From NCBI GenBank assembly GCA_002506275.1, contig DAXG01000006.1, positions 1 to 6,173 of the forward strand: a stretch of DNA of 6,173 nucleotides, read 5' to 3'. The notes below the pieces were generated by a model. That model was not told the origin of the DNA, searched no databases, and was given only the letters and a program-made list of their open reading frames with translations. Origin of the DNA: Euryarchaeota archaeon UBA259 (lineage in GTDB: Archaea > Thermoplasmatota > Poseidoniia > Poseidoniales > Poseidoniaceae). Every line of letters begins with the position of its first letter. Positions within the stretch are counted from its first letter, which is position 1. Positions 6,150 through 6,173 of the stretch are shown here, piece by piece. Made by a program: the position numbers and the translations under genes.

Positions 6150-6165
6150 ACTGTTTCAAAACAGT
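6150..6165. promoter_or_regulatory. Perfect 7+2+7 inverted repeat, candidate operator
   Basis: ACTGTTT-CA-AAACAGT on the plus strand is a perfect 7-bp inverted repeat with a 2-nt centre. It ends 21 nt before the preferred start of the regulator, where a promoter would lie. This is the arrangement expected for a dimeric winged-helix protein repressing its own gene. The window ends 8 nt further on, so the full promoter cannot be seen. Confidence 0.5.
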
Positions 6166-6173
6166 ATTTGATT

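Overview
This 6.2-kb window most likely comes from a planktonic euryarchaeon, probably Marine Group II (Candidatus Poseidoniales). Three things suggest this. First, a very large secreted, membrane-anchored protein carries long arrays of calcium-binding DxDGDGxxD (thrombospondin type 3) repeats with an 'xDAFPxDxxE' spacer. Second, there are short Trp-rich 'SPDGKWIWNG' and 'YPAGSGRWFYR' motifs. Third, TATA-like boxes lie about 27 nt upstream of ATG codons, as expected for archaeal leaderless transcripts. This assignment is inferred from sequence style; no ribosomal or other taxonomic marker is present.

Layout, left to right. Two leftward genes (14-280 and 299-1093) lie in the same reading frame, separated by one TGA codon. 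The longer one has a proline run and a C-terminal SH3-like beta-barrel domain of a kind I associate with phage and marine viral proteins. The shorter one has a Trp-rich motif and a Gln/Pro-rich tail. A divergent intergenic region (1094-1289) carries promoters in both directions. The rightward gene at 1290-4514 encodes a 1074-residue surface protein: signal peptide, a TIG/IPT Ig-like domain apparently split by an inserted seven-bladed beta-propeller, a thrombospondin type 3 calcium-binding stalk, one transmembrane helix, and a cytoplasmic coiled coil ending in a Trp/Tyr-rich motif. It converges with a leftward pair: a poxvirus/bacterial-type DNA topoisomerase IB with all five catalytic positions readable (4563-5765), preceded 37 nt upstream by an HxlR-like winged-helix regulator (5803-6129).

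The right-hand pair looks like a small regulated unit. A perfect 16-bp inverted repeat (6150-6165) sits just upstream of the regulator, and a 10-bp palindrome (5783-5792) lies between regulator and topoisomerase. This makes autoregulation and control of a DNA-relaxing enzyme a testable idea. The left-hand genes have no obvious functional link to the surface protein beyond sharing a divergent promoter region and a loosely similar Trp-rich motif. I see no RNA gene, CRISPR array, transposase or integrase.
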